A stretch of 64,000 bases of DNA, taken from NCBI RefSeq assembly GCF_013394595.1, contig NZ_CP053348.1, positions 186,001 to 250,000 on the forward strand, given 5' to 3'. The translations under genes were made by a program, and so were the position numbers. The notes under the pieces were generated by a model, which did not search any database, was not told where the DNA came from, and saw only the letters and a list, made by a program, of their open reading frames with translations. This document shows, piece after piece, positions 1 to 8,300 of the stretch. The stretch comes from Winogradskyella forsetii (lineage in GTDB: Bacteria > Bacteroidota > Bacteroidia > Flavobacteriales > Flavobacteriaceae). Each line of letters begins with the position of its first letter. Position 1 is the stretch's first letter.

Positions 1-744
1 GACGCCTCCTCCAATGAAATTACCCAAATAAGGAATAATGGAAAAAAGGGCAGCAAATAATGCTAAAAATAAGGCGTAAGGCACGGATCCAATAGTAAAT
101 CCGAGATAGTAAATCCCGAAGAGAAATAGCATAATTTTGCCTTTTCCCAGAAAATAACCGTTCACATTATTGGCGGCATTTTTTAAAAGGGAATTTATCG
201 CTTCGTTATTGGTAAAAAGTTTTTTAAAGAAATTAATGAATTGCTTCTTTTGCATCAAAAACAAAATGATGTAAATAAAAATAATGAAGGATTGCGATAG
301 TAGATTCATTAATGAAGATAGAAAAGCACTAGCGAATTCTTCAGCTTTTTGAACTAGTTTTTTATTGTTCTCAATGTAATCTTTGTAATCCCAGCCCAAT
401 TCTTTGTTTGCCCATTGGGAAAACGTATTTAATTTTTCTGTCGCTTTTTCTTTGATAGCAGGCCAGTCATCTCCCATGTTATTAATTTGCGAGCTTATAA
501 GCCAAAAGAGCAGAGAAAAAATGATCAGCATTAACAAAACGGATACTGTAATACAAAGCCACTTAGGTAGTCCAAGTGATTTGAGTTTCTTTACAGCGAT
601 ATCAAGTATAATAGCAATTATTGCAGCAACTAATAAGGGCATAATTAGGCTTTTACCAAAGTAAATCAGTGCCAGAATACCTCCAGTTATTAAAAGTGTC
701 TTTATTAAATTAGTACCGGAAATATCAATTTTTGGATTGCTCAA
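1..744 (-). CDS. AI-2E family transporter (PerM-like), partial
   Basis: An uninterrupted minus-strand frame runs off the left edge of the window, so the C-terminal part is missing. The translation has hydrophobic segments near residues 12-60, then a soluble stretch, then further membrane segments with the pattern GKGKIMLFLFGIYYLG and a late FSIIPYLGNFIGG motif typical of the AI-2E/PerM permease family. Members export small molecules or act as ion antiporters; the substrate here cannot be told. No ATG lies near the N-terminus. The best start is a TTG at 742-744 (LSNPKID...), and the frame is open only about 30 codons further up. Family call is firm, start is not. Confidence 0.8.
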   Translation of the reverse strand, partial: MSNPKIDISGTNLIKTLLITGGILALIYFGKSLIMPLLVAAIIAIILDIAVKKLKSLGLPKWLCITVSVLLMLIIFSLLFWLISSQINNMGDDWPAIKEKATEKLNTFSQWANKELGWDYKDYIENNKKLVQKAEEFASAFLSSLMNLLSQSFIIFIYIILFLMQKKQFINFFKKLFTNNEAINSLLKNAANNVNGYFLGKGKIMLFLFGIYYLGFTIGSVPYALFLALFAALFSIIPYLGNFIGGGV

Positions 745-883
745 AGCATTTTTTCTAAACGTGTTCAGTATAAAATTACTGGAAAATTTAGGAAAAACTG
801 AGGTTTTAAACCAAATTCTATACTATTAATCGCTAAAAGACGCTATAAAGCAAAAGAAGAGTTCAACAAAAAAGTGTTGTGGA

Positions 884-1597
884 CTACATTTTAAGATAAA
901 ATTCTTGAGTCAAATTAATGTAAGCTTCCGTATATTGATGTCGGGCAGTTTCTATGACTAACTCGGAAGTTTTAATTTCAGTTTCCTCAAACGAAAACTC
1001 TAACAAACTTCGTTTAATTTCTGAATTAGGATTCCCTTTTACATGACGTATGCGTTTAGGAAATAAGCCTACTTTTGAAGCTAAATTTACAAAGTTAGTT
1101 TCTTCTTTATAGGGGATGACCACGGAGAATAACCCTGTGTCCGATAATAAATTTACCACGGCATAAATCAAATGTTCAAAGGGCATGGCATCATTAAATC
1201 GTGCTAAATCTCTTGCTTTGCTATCCGTTTTATAATCTTCGGAATAAAAAGGTGGATTACAAATGATGAGATCGTATTTGTCTTCAATTTCTTCAACAAA
1301 TTCCAATAACGAGGCATGATAGCAAAATAGACGATCCGCCCAATCCGAGTTTTCAAAATTTTCGGAGCATTGTTCAAAGGCATCATCGTCAATTTCTAGG
1401 GCTTCGATAGTCTCTGCATCACTTCGCTGTGCAATCATTAAAGATAAGACACCAGTCCCTGCACCAATATCTAAAACGGAATAGGGATTATTCTCTATAG
1501 AAGTCCAAGCACCGAGTAAAACGCCGTCTGTACCAATTTTCATTGCACAACGGTCTTGGTTGACTGTGAATTGTTTGAATTTGAAAGGCTTTGTCAT
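884..1597 (-). CDS. trmN6: tRNA1(Val) adenine(37)-N6-methyltransferase
   Basis: Class I SAM-dependent methyltransferase of the YfiC/TrmN6 family, expected to methylate A37 of tRNA-Val. The SAM-binding motif LDIGAGTG is at residues 42-50 and the catalytic NPPF motif of N6-adenine methylases at 114-117. At 237 residues it has the usual length. It starts 11 bp after the rimM stop, so it is probably transcribed with rimM. The ATG at 1597 is the first start after the rimM stop. Related N6-methylases such as HemK/PrmC are excluded by the short N-terminus and the overall layout. Confidence is high for the family. Confidence 0.9.
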   Translation of the reverse strand: MTKPFKFKQFTVNQDRCAMKIGTDGVLLGAWTSIENNPYSVLDIGAGTGVLSLMIAQRSDAETIEALEIDDDAFEQCSENFENSDWADRLFCYHASLLEFVEEIEDKYDLIICNPPFYSEDYKTDSKARDLARFNDAMPFEHLIYAVVNLLSDTGLFSVVIPYKEETNFVNLASKVGLFPKRIRHVKGNPNSEIKRSLLEFSFEETEIKTSELVIETARHQYTEAYINLTQEFYLKM

Positions 1598-1608
1598 AAA
1601 TTTGGAAT

Positions 1609-2136
1609 TTATCCCATATAAAGATCAATCAACCCTTCAGGAGTATCTACCTCGATGGTTTTATTTTTCCGATCTACCTTAACTATAAATTCATCATTCA
1701 TAGGAATAAGAATTTCGATACCATCTCTATCGATTTCAAATAAAGCTTGTGCGGTAGAATCGTTGATGCCTTTTAGAACACCAACTTTGCCATAATTTTT
1801 GTCTTTTATTGTAAAACCTATGACTTCGTGGAAATAAAATTTATCACCTTCTAGTTTAGGTAATAAATCTAGAGGTAAATACAATTCAGTTTTTATTAAA
1901 GCATCTGCATCAGCTTCCGTATTGACGTCCTCAAATTTTAAACGGAGTAGATTTGACTTATGTAATTGAGAGGATTCAATAAAGAAAGGTACCAAATTTC
2001 CTCTGAGATCGATAAAAATAGCATCTAGGTTATCGTACAAATCAGGTTCATCAGTGTCTAGTTTTGCTAAAAGTTCTCCTTTAAAGCTGTATTTTTTTAC
2101 GATTTTACCTAAATAAAAACATTCTTCTTTTTTCAT
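1609..2136 (-). CDS. rimM: Ribosome maturation factor RimM
   Basis: RimM assists late assembly of the 30S head and 16S rRNA processing and binds S19. The 175-residue protein has the N-terminal RimM barrel (GKIVKKYSFKGELLAK, residues 10-25) and a C-terminal PRC-barrel (about 97-172; KVGVLKGINDSTAQALFEI). It lies downstream of rpsP, which is the usual order, although trmD, often next to them in other phyla, is absent. A terminator-like hairpin separates it from rpsP, so some transcription must read through it or start in the 2137-2285 gap. Confidence 0.95.
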   Translation of the reverse strand: MKKEECFYLGKIVKKYSFKGELLAKLDTDEPDLYDNLDAIFIDLRGNLVPFFIESSQLHKSNLLRLKFEDVNTEADADALIKTELYLPLDLLPKLEGDKFYFHEVIGFTIKDKNYGKVGVLKGINDSTAQALFEIDRDGIEILIPMNDEFIVKVDRKNKTIEVDTPEGLIDLYMG

Positions 2137-2150
2137 GACAAATTTTATTT

Positions 2151-2203
2151 GTCATCCTGAACTATCACACTGCGCTTGACGAAGTGTTGGTTCAGGATCT
2201 CTT
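2151..2203. repeat. Palindromic intergenic repeat (GTCATCCTGA type)
   Basis: The segment opens with GTCATCCTGAAC and closes with GGTTCAGGATCTC, so the ends are near-inverted repeats around a variable centre. A relative at 5181-5258 opens GTCATGCTGAAC and closes GTCAGCATCTCG. Two related copies in intergenic DNA fit a dispersed palindromic repeat of the kind common in Flavobacteriaceae. No coding potential is seen. Confidence 0.55.
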
Positions 2204-2282
2204 TGTGTTATTTGTAAATTTATTGAGATCCCCATTTGCATGAGGATTAATACATAAAATCATTTATAAGTTTTATGTAAAC

Positions 2283-2313
2283 AAAAAACCCTGACGTTAC
2301 ATGTCAGGGTTTA
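2283..2313 (-). terminator. Rho-independent terminator after rpsP
   Basis: A 10-bp perfect stem (2286-2295 with 2303-2312, arm AAACCCTGAC) with a 7-nt loop lies about 20 bp beyond the rpsP stop. In the minus direction it is followed by a T run. This should end or attenuate the rpsP transcript before rimM. Confidence 0.85.
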
Positions 2314-2334
2314 AAAGTATAAAAAATAATTTTT

Positions 2335-2856
2335 TTATTCTTCTTCGTTAGATGCTTTTGCATCTTCAGATGTAGCTTCAGTTCCTTCAGCAACTTCCTC
2401 TTCAACAACTGGTGCGGCTGCAGCGATACGTGCTTCGTTTACAGCTTTTTCAGCTTCATGTGCTTTAGCTTTTGCATCAGCATCTGCTTTAGACAAACCT
2501 TCAGATTTAGCTTCAATCTTAGCTGCTTTTTCCTCCAACCAAGCGTTGAATTTTTCTTCAGCTTGCTCTTCAGTTAAAGCTCCCTTTCTAACACCACCAG
2601 CTAAATGATTTTTTAGCATCGCTCCTTTATAAGATAAAATTGCTTTTGCAGTATCGGTTGGTTGTGCACCGTTTTGTAACCATGTTACAGCTCCGTCAAC
2701 ATCTAATTCGATAGTTGCAGGATTGGTGTTTGGATTGTAAGCACCTAGTTTCTCTAAGTATTTACCATCTCTTTTAGCGCGTGAATCCGCTGCTACGATC
2801 CAGTAATAAGGTTTTCCTTTTTTACCGTGTCTTTGTAATCTAATTTTTACAGGCAT
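2335..2856 (-). CDS. rpsP: 30S ribosomal protein S16, with long acidic tail
   Basis: The N-terminal 80-90 residues are a canonical S16 (MPVKIRLQRHGKKGKPYYW..., KRDGKYLEKLGAYNPN), a structural protein of the 30S body. The protein is 173 residues, about twice the bacterial norm. The extra C-terminal part (about 110-173) is Ala/Glu/Lys-rich and ends in an acidic EEVAEGTEATSEDAKASNEEE-like tail, a known habit of Bacteroidota S16 and probably disordered. It begins the rpsP-rimM-trmN6 cluster. A leader of about 45 nt with a small GAGGT/ACCTC hairpin (2871-2885) precedes it. Confidence 0.97.
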   Translation of the reverse strand: MPVKIRLQRHGKKGKPYYWIVAADSRAKRDGKYLEKLGAYNPNTNPATIELDVDGAVTWLQNGAQPTDTAKAILSYKGAMLKNHLAGGVRKGALTEEQAEEKFNAWLEEKAAKIEAKSEGLSKADADAKAKAHEAEKAVNEARIAAAAPVVEEEVAEGTEATSEDAKASNEEE

Positions 2857-2902
2857 AATAATTAATTAGTGAGGTTCTCGACCTCTGTTATTAATGAGGG
2901 CG

Positions 2903-2910
2903 CAAAGATA
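2903..2910 (-). promoter_or_regulatory. Bacteroidota -7 box for rpsP
   Basis: On the minus strand the octamer reads TATCTTTG, an exact match to TAnnTTTG, 47 bp before the rpsP start. No clear TTTG -33 box is seen at the right spacing. The rest of 2911-3120 holds nothing recognisable. Confidence 0.6.
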
Positions 2911-3120
2911 ATATATTTATTTGAATTAAAAATGCATTTTGGCATTTAGATCTAAGATCGTTTTATTTTTTTACAGCCATAAATTGTTGCGAGAAGATAA
3001 AAAGACCAAATTAAAACTACTTTATGGAGAAAAGACGAAGAGTATATAAGTTATTATAGGGTTTTATTGCGTTTAAACGAAAAGAAAAAACCAAGACTGT
3101 GACAATAATAAAAAAAATTA

Positions 3121-3128
3121 TACTTTTG
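3121..3128 (+). promoter_or_regulatory. Bacteroidota -7 box for the DUF6252 lipoprotein
   Basis: TACTTTTG matches TAnnTTTG and lies 50 bp before the ATG at 3179. A weak TGTGAC at about 3099 is the only candidate for the upstream element. Confidence 0.55.
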
Positions 3129-3178
3129 ACATTCTTGTTTCGTTATATTTGGAGCAAAGATAAAAGACCCTTTTGCAA

Positions 3179-4414
3179 ATGAAAAAATTAATCCTCTTAT
3201 CTCTTGTTTTTCTTTCGGTATTCAGTTGTGGTGATGAAGTACAATTTAATTCTCCTGCGTTTCAAGGCACTCTTAACAATCAACCGTGGAGAGCTCAAGC
3301 ATTTTCTGCAAGTATAGACGACTCCGGTTTTTTAACCATAACAGGAATAAATAATGCTCAAACTTTAGAACTGTTCTTACCAACAGCAGCCGTTGGTGAA
3401 TATTATTTAGGTAGTGTAGAATCTATGGAAGCTAGGTTTACTGGAGCCGATGGTACGGTGTATTCTACTAATAATCCTAATGGAACAGATCCAGATTATG
3501 GAGATTATGGTGTAATTAGACTCGACGAAATTTTAGACAATACATTTACTGGAACATTTCGTTTCAATGCCTATAGTGCTTCTGGTGCTGAAGTAAATTT
3601 TACTGGAGCTACCAATGAAGGCACGGTAGAAAATCCCATTTATGGCGGCATCTTTTATAAAGTTCCGCTGTTTTCTGGAACTATTCCAGCAAATCCTATT
3701 GCATGTGAAGATGTGGAAATACTTGCTGATGAAGCATTGATAGCGTACCAAGCAACATTTTCTCCAAATTTAGAGTTTATAAATAGAACAGATTATGAAG
3801 CTGCTTGTAGCAATTATATAGCAGCATTGAATACACAGCGCAGTTATTGCGGAGATGTTGATGGCGTTATACAAACCACGATCGATGATTTAAATGCTTG
3901 TGCCTTTCCTTGTGAGTATGCCACTGATAATGCTATTGAAGCGGAATCCCAGTTAACCAATGCAACCATTGGTAATTATAATGAAAAATGTGCACAATAT
4001 TTACTCTATTTACAAGAGCAAATTCAGATTTGCGGCGATGAAGACGGAAGTATTCAAATGGAAATCGATGCTTTAGACTGTGCGGATGATGATAATGACG
4101 GTGTACCAAACGTTTTTGAAGACTTTAATGGTGATGGAGATAAAACTAACGACGATACTGATGGTGATGGTATTGCGAATTATTTAGATAATGATGACGA
4201 TGGTGATGGTATATTAACACAATATGAAGCGGTTGACGAAGATGGTAACCCAGCAGATACGGATGGTGATATGGATGTTGACTATTTAGATAATGATGAT
4301 GATGGAGATGGTATTCTAACCATCAATGAGAATGCCGATCCAAATGGAGACGGAAATCCGGATGATGCTGTTGATACGGATGGCGATGGCGTTCCAGATT
4401 ATTTACAGGCATAA
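3179..4414 (+). CDS. DUF6252-type lipoprotein with Asp-rich calcium-binding repeats
   Basis: The start is the ATG at 3179; an in-frame TTG two codons earlier is less likely. A signal peptide ends in the lipobox FSVFSC, predicting a lipoprotein anchored by the Cys near residue 17. The next 150 residues (FQGTLNNQPWRAQAF...) resemble the DUF6252 beta-domain. Two similar Cys-containing repeats of about 65 residues follow (each with a CGD-x-DG motif). The last ~110 residues are thrombospondin type-3-like DxDxDGDG repeats that should bind calcium. It is most likely a surface or periplasmic protein. The function is unknown. Confidence 0.8.
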   Translation: MKKLILLSLVFLSVFSCGDEVQFNSPAFQGTLNNQPWRAQAFSASIDDSGFLTITGINNAQTLELFLPTAAVGEYYLGSVESMEARFTGADGTVYSTNNPNGTDPDYGDYGVIRLDEILDNTFTGTFRFNAYSASGAEVNFTGATNEGTVENPIYGGIFYKVPLFSGTIPANPIACEDVEILADEALIAYQATFSPNLEFINRTDYEAACSNYIAALNTQRSYCGDVDGVIQTTIDDLNACAFPCEYATDNAIEAESQLTNATIGNYNEKCAQYLLYLQEQIQICGDEDGSIQMEIDALDCADDDNDGVPNVFEDFNGDGDKTNDDTDGDGIANYLDNDDDGDGILTQYEAVDEDGNPADTDGDMDVDYLDNDDDGDGILTINENADPNGDGNPDDAVDTDGDGVPDYLQA

Positions 4415-4433
4415 AAAATTTCAAATGTTATAG

Positions 4434-4470
4434 AAAAAGCGCTACTTATTTATTGAGTAGCGTTTTTTTT
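4434..4470 (+). terminator. Rho-independent terminator after the lipoprotein gene
   Basis: A 7-bp stem CGCTACT/AGTAGCG (4440-4446 with 4456-4462) is followed by eight T residues, about 20 bp after the stop codon. Confidence 0.85.
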
Positions 4471-4605
4471 GTTAAAGATTTATAAGTCTTTGTTAAAGAT
4501 GTTAATTTGTTCGATTTTTCTTACTATGATTGGTATATTAAAATCAGTTGTAAAACAGTAGGCAACTTAAAAGAAATTATTGAAATCTTAAATGAACGAG
4601 ACAAA

Positions 4606-5055
4606 ATGAAGTATACAGAAGAAATTTCAAATAAATTAAACGAGCTATTAATCAAAAATTATGATGCTGAGAAAGGGTATCTAAATGCTATTGATAATGT
4701 CTAAAGCAAAAATCTTAAAATGTTCTTTAAAAGAAGAGCTTCTGAACGAAGCGAATTTGCTAAAGAACTAAGAACTGAAATCTTACAATACGGAGAAATT
4801 CCAGAAGATTCAGGAAGCTTTAAAGGCACAATGCATAGAAATTGGATGAGTTTAAAATCGACTTTTAGTTCTAATAACGAAGAAGCGATTTTAGAGGAAG
4901 CCATTAAAGGTGAAGAGGAAAGTTTGGAAGTCTATAATGACTTAATACAAGAGCGGAACTTACCACCAAGTATAGATAGCTTACTGATAAAGCATAAGAA
5001 CGCCATACAAGCGTCAATCAATACTGAAAAAATGCATGAAGAATTAGTATCGTAA
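4606..5055 (+). pseudogene. DUF2383 (PA2169-type) four-helix protein, interrupted by an in-frame stop
   Basis: The frame from ATG 4606 (MKYTEEISNKLNELLIKNYDAEKGY...) stops at TAA 4702-4704. It continues in the same frame with no indel as SKNLKMFFKRRASERSEF... to a stop at 5055. Together the two pieces make one ~149-residue DUF2383/PA2169 protein: helix 1 with NYDAEKGY, the RRASERSEFAKEL helix, the SFKGTMHRNWM linker and the EEAILEEAIKGEE helix. Family members are ferritin-like helical bundles of unknown, stress-related role. One substitution (such as AAA or GAA to TAA) explains the break. The rest is well preserved, so the mutation is recent, or the stop is read through, or it is a sequencing error. 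Confidence 0.75.
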
Positions 5056-5080
5056 TCATCATACTAGAGTAATTAAGAAA

Positions 5081-5109
5081 AGTCAGTCTTTTTAGACTGG
5101 CTTTTTTTA
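5081..5109 (+). terminator. Rho-independent terminator after the DUF2383 locus
   Basis: AGTCAGTCT (5081-5089) pairs with AGACTGGCT (5094-5102) with one G-T pair, followed by seven T residues. It lies 26 bp beyond the stop at 5055. Confidence 0.8.
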
Positions 5110-5180
5110 TGTTCAAAACTCTTCACAACTTCATTTCTAAAAAGTACAAATTCTACGTAATTTTATAAGCTATTTTACTT

Positions 5181-5258
5181 TGTCATGCTGAACTCGTTTA
5201 TTCATTGATATGTACTTCAAATTAAGGTATTCATGAATCTTCGATGTCAGCATCTCGT
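5181..5258. repeat. Palindromic intergenic repeat, second copy
   Basis: The ends GTCATGCTGAAC and GTCAGCATCTCG are related to the ends of the repeat at 2151-2203. It sits in the non-coding gap before dnaE. The centre differs, as expected for dispersed palindromic repeats. Confidence 0.45.
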
Positions 5259-5314
5259 TCAATGTTCGGATGGTAACTTTGAACTTTAAACCCTAAACTT
5301 TTGAACTCTAGAGC

Positions 5315-8300
5315 ATGTACTTAATATTCGATACCGAAACCACAGGATTACCAAAGCGTTGGGATGCACCAATTACAGATACTGATAATTGGCCAAGATG
5401 TATCCAAATTGCATGGCAGTTGCATGATGCTATGGGAAATTGTATCGAGCATCAAGATTATTTGGTGCAACCAAAAGGTTTCAATATTCCCTATGATGCT
5501 GAAAAAATCCACGGGATTTCAACCGAATTAGCCCAAGAACAAGGCGTACCATTGTCCGAAGTTCTAGAGAAATTCAATCTCGCCTTGTCCAAAACAAAAT
5601 TTGTTGTCGGACAAAATGTAACCTTCGATCTGAATATTATGGGAGCCGAGTTTGTACGTGAAAACGTCGCAAACCCACTTCAAGAATTACCTGTTTTAGA
5701 TACCTGTACGGAACATACCGCAGAATTATGTCAATTACCAGGTGGACGTTATGGAAAGTTTAAGCTTCCAACACTTACCGAATTACATCAATACTTATTC
5801 AATAAACCGTTTGCTGAAGCACACAATGCCACAGCCGATGTTGAAGCCACTACACGTTGCTTTTTAGAATTAATAAGACGAAAGCAATATACCAAGGAAC
5901 AGCTCGATGTTCAGCCTGATTATTTTGAAAAGTTTACACAAGAAAATCCTGCTGAAATCCAACTTATCGGCTTAAAACATATTAATCTTAAGAGGGAAAG
6001 TGCTAAAATCAATGCCAGACTTCAAAAAGAACAATCCGAAGCGGTCACGACAACTATTGATAAGGAAGCGGCATCGCAAATAAAAGAGGTTGATTTTGTG
6101 CATCTGCATAACCATTCCCAATTTTCAATTCTCCAATCTACAATCAGCATAAAAGATTTAGTAGCAGCTGCAGCCAAAGAAAATATGCCAGCCGTGGCGT
6201 TGACGGATCATGGTAATATGATGGGCGCTTTTCATTTTGTGAGTGCGGTTTCCAATCATAATAAAGGTGTCAAGGCACAACACAAACAAGCCAAAGAAGC
6301 TGGTTTAGAAAAAAAGGGAAAAATAATCAAACCAATTATTGGTTGTGAATTCTTTGTCTGTGAAAACCACGAAGACAAAACCCGAAAAGATAATGGGTAT
6401 CAAATTGTGCTCATGGCCAAGAATAAAAAAGGCTATCACAATTTGGCAAAATTATCGTCTGCAGCCTTTACCGAGGGATTTTACTACGTTCCTAGAATCG
6501 ATAAAAAACTCATTGAAAAATATAAAGACGATTTAATTTGTTTAACAGGAAACCTTTATGGTGAGGTGCCGAGTAAGGTGTTGAATGTTGGTGAAAATCA
6601 AGCTGAAGAAGCCTTGCTATGGTGGAAAGACACCTTTCAAGACGACTTATATGTTGAGTTAATGCGTCACGATCAGGAAGATGAAAATCGTGTGAATCCT
6701 GTGTTGATTCAGTTAGCTAAAAAGCATGAGGTTAAATTAGTAGCAACCAACAATACCTATTATGTTGAGCAAGAAAACGCTAATGCTCACGATATTTTAT
6801 TGTGTGTAAAAGATGGCGAAAAACAAGCGACACCAATTGGTCGTGGTCGCGGTTATCGTTATGGATTGCCAAACCAAGAGTATTATTTTAAATCGACTGA
6901 AGAAATGAAGGCGTTGTTTAGGGATGTGCCTGAAGCGATTGTGAATATCCAAGAAGTGGTCGATAAGATTGAACCTTACGAGTTGGCTCGTGATGTATTG
7001 TTGCCGGCTTTCGACATTCCTGATGAATTTAAACATGAAGACGATTTAAAGGACGAAGGCAAACGAGGTGAAAATGCCTATTTAAGACATTTAACCTACG
7101 AAGGCGCTAAAAAACGCTATGGAGACATCACGCCAGAAATTGCAGAACGTCTCGATTTTGAATTAAGTGTTATTGAAAATACAGGTTATCCTGGTTACTT
7201 CTTAATTGTAGAAGATTTTATTCGCGAAGCTCGAAAAATGGATGTGTCCGTTGGTCCTGGTCGTGGTTCTGCGGCTGGCTCTGTGGTGGCTTATTGTTTA
7301 TGGATTACTAATATCGATCCTATTAAGTACGATTTACTTTTTGAGCGTTTCCTAAATCCAGATCGTGTAAGCATGCCAGATATCGATATCGATTTTGATG
7401 ATGAAGGTCGTGGTCGTGTTATGGATTATGTGATTGAAAAATATGGTTCCAATCAAGTGGCACAAATTATTACTTACGGTACCATGGCAGCCAAATCGTC
7501 GATTAGGGATACAGCCAGAGTTTTGGATTTACCGTTAAATGAAGCCGACCATATCGCCAAATTAATTCCGCTGATGTCCAAACTCGGAAAGATTTTTGGT
7601 TTAGACGAAAAGGAACTCGCCAAGAAATTTAGGGCTGAAGATTTAGAGAAAATCAATGAATTGCTCAATATTTCTGATGGTGAAGATTTACAGGCCGAAA
7701 CCATCAACCAAGCCAGAATTTTGGAAGGTTCGGTTCGTAATACGGGAATTCATGCCTGTGGTGTAATTATTACGCCAGGTGATATTACCAATTATGTGCC
7801 TGTGTCTTTGGCTAAGGATTCCGATTTATATGTCACCCAATTTGATAACTCTGTAGTGGAAAGTGCAGGCTTGTTGAAAATGGATTTCTTGGGATTAAAA
7901 ACCTTGACGCTGATTAAGGATACCGTTAAAATTGTAAAGGCGAAACACGATATAGATTTAGATCCTGATAGCTTTCCGCTAGACGATGAAAAAACATATG
8001 AACTTTTCCAACGCGGTGAAACGGTTGGTGTGTTTCAGTATGAATCGCCTGGCATGCAAAAGCACATGAAGAACTTGAAGCCAACGGTTTTTGATGATTT
8101 AATTGCCATGAATGCCCTTTATCGTCCAGGGCCGATGGAATACATTCCGAGTTTTATTGCGCGAAAACATGGCGATGAAGAGATTGACTACGATTTACCA
8201 GAAATGGAAGAATATCTCAAGGAAACCTACGGTATTACGGTGTACCAAGAGCAAGTGATGTTGCTATCCCAAAAATTGGCTGATTTTACCAAAGGTGAAG

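Noticed and set aside
404..664. Plus-strand open frame of 86 codons
   Set aside because: It lies antisense to the AI-2E transporter gene, which has a clear family pattern. It has no protein-like features of its own.
4507..4605. Upstream extension of the DUF2383 frame
   Set aside because: The added residues (MFDFSYYDWYIKISCK...) do not fit the family start; MKYTEEISNKLNELL at 4606 does.
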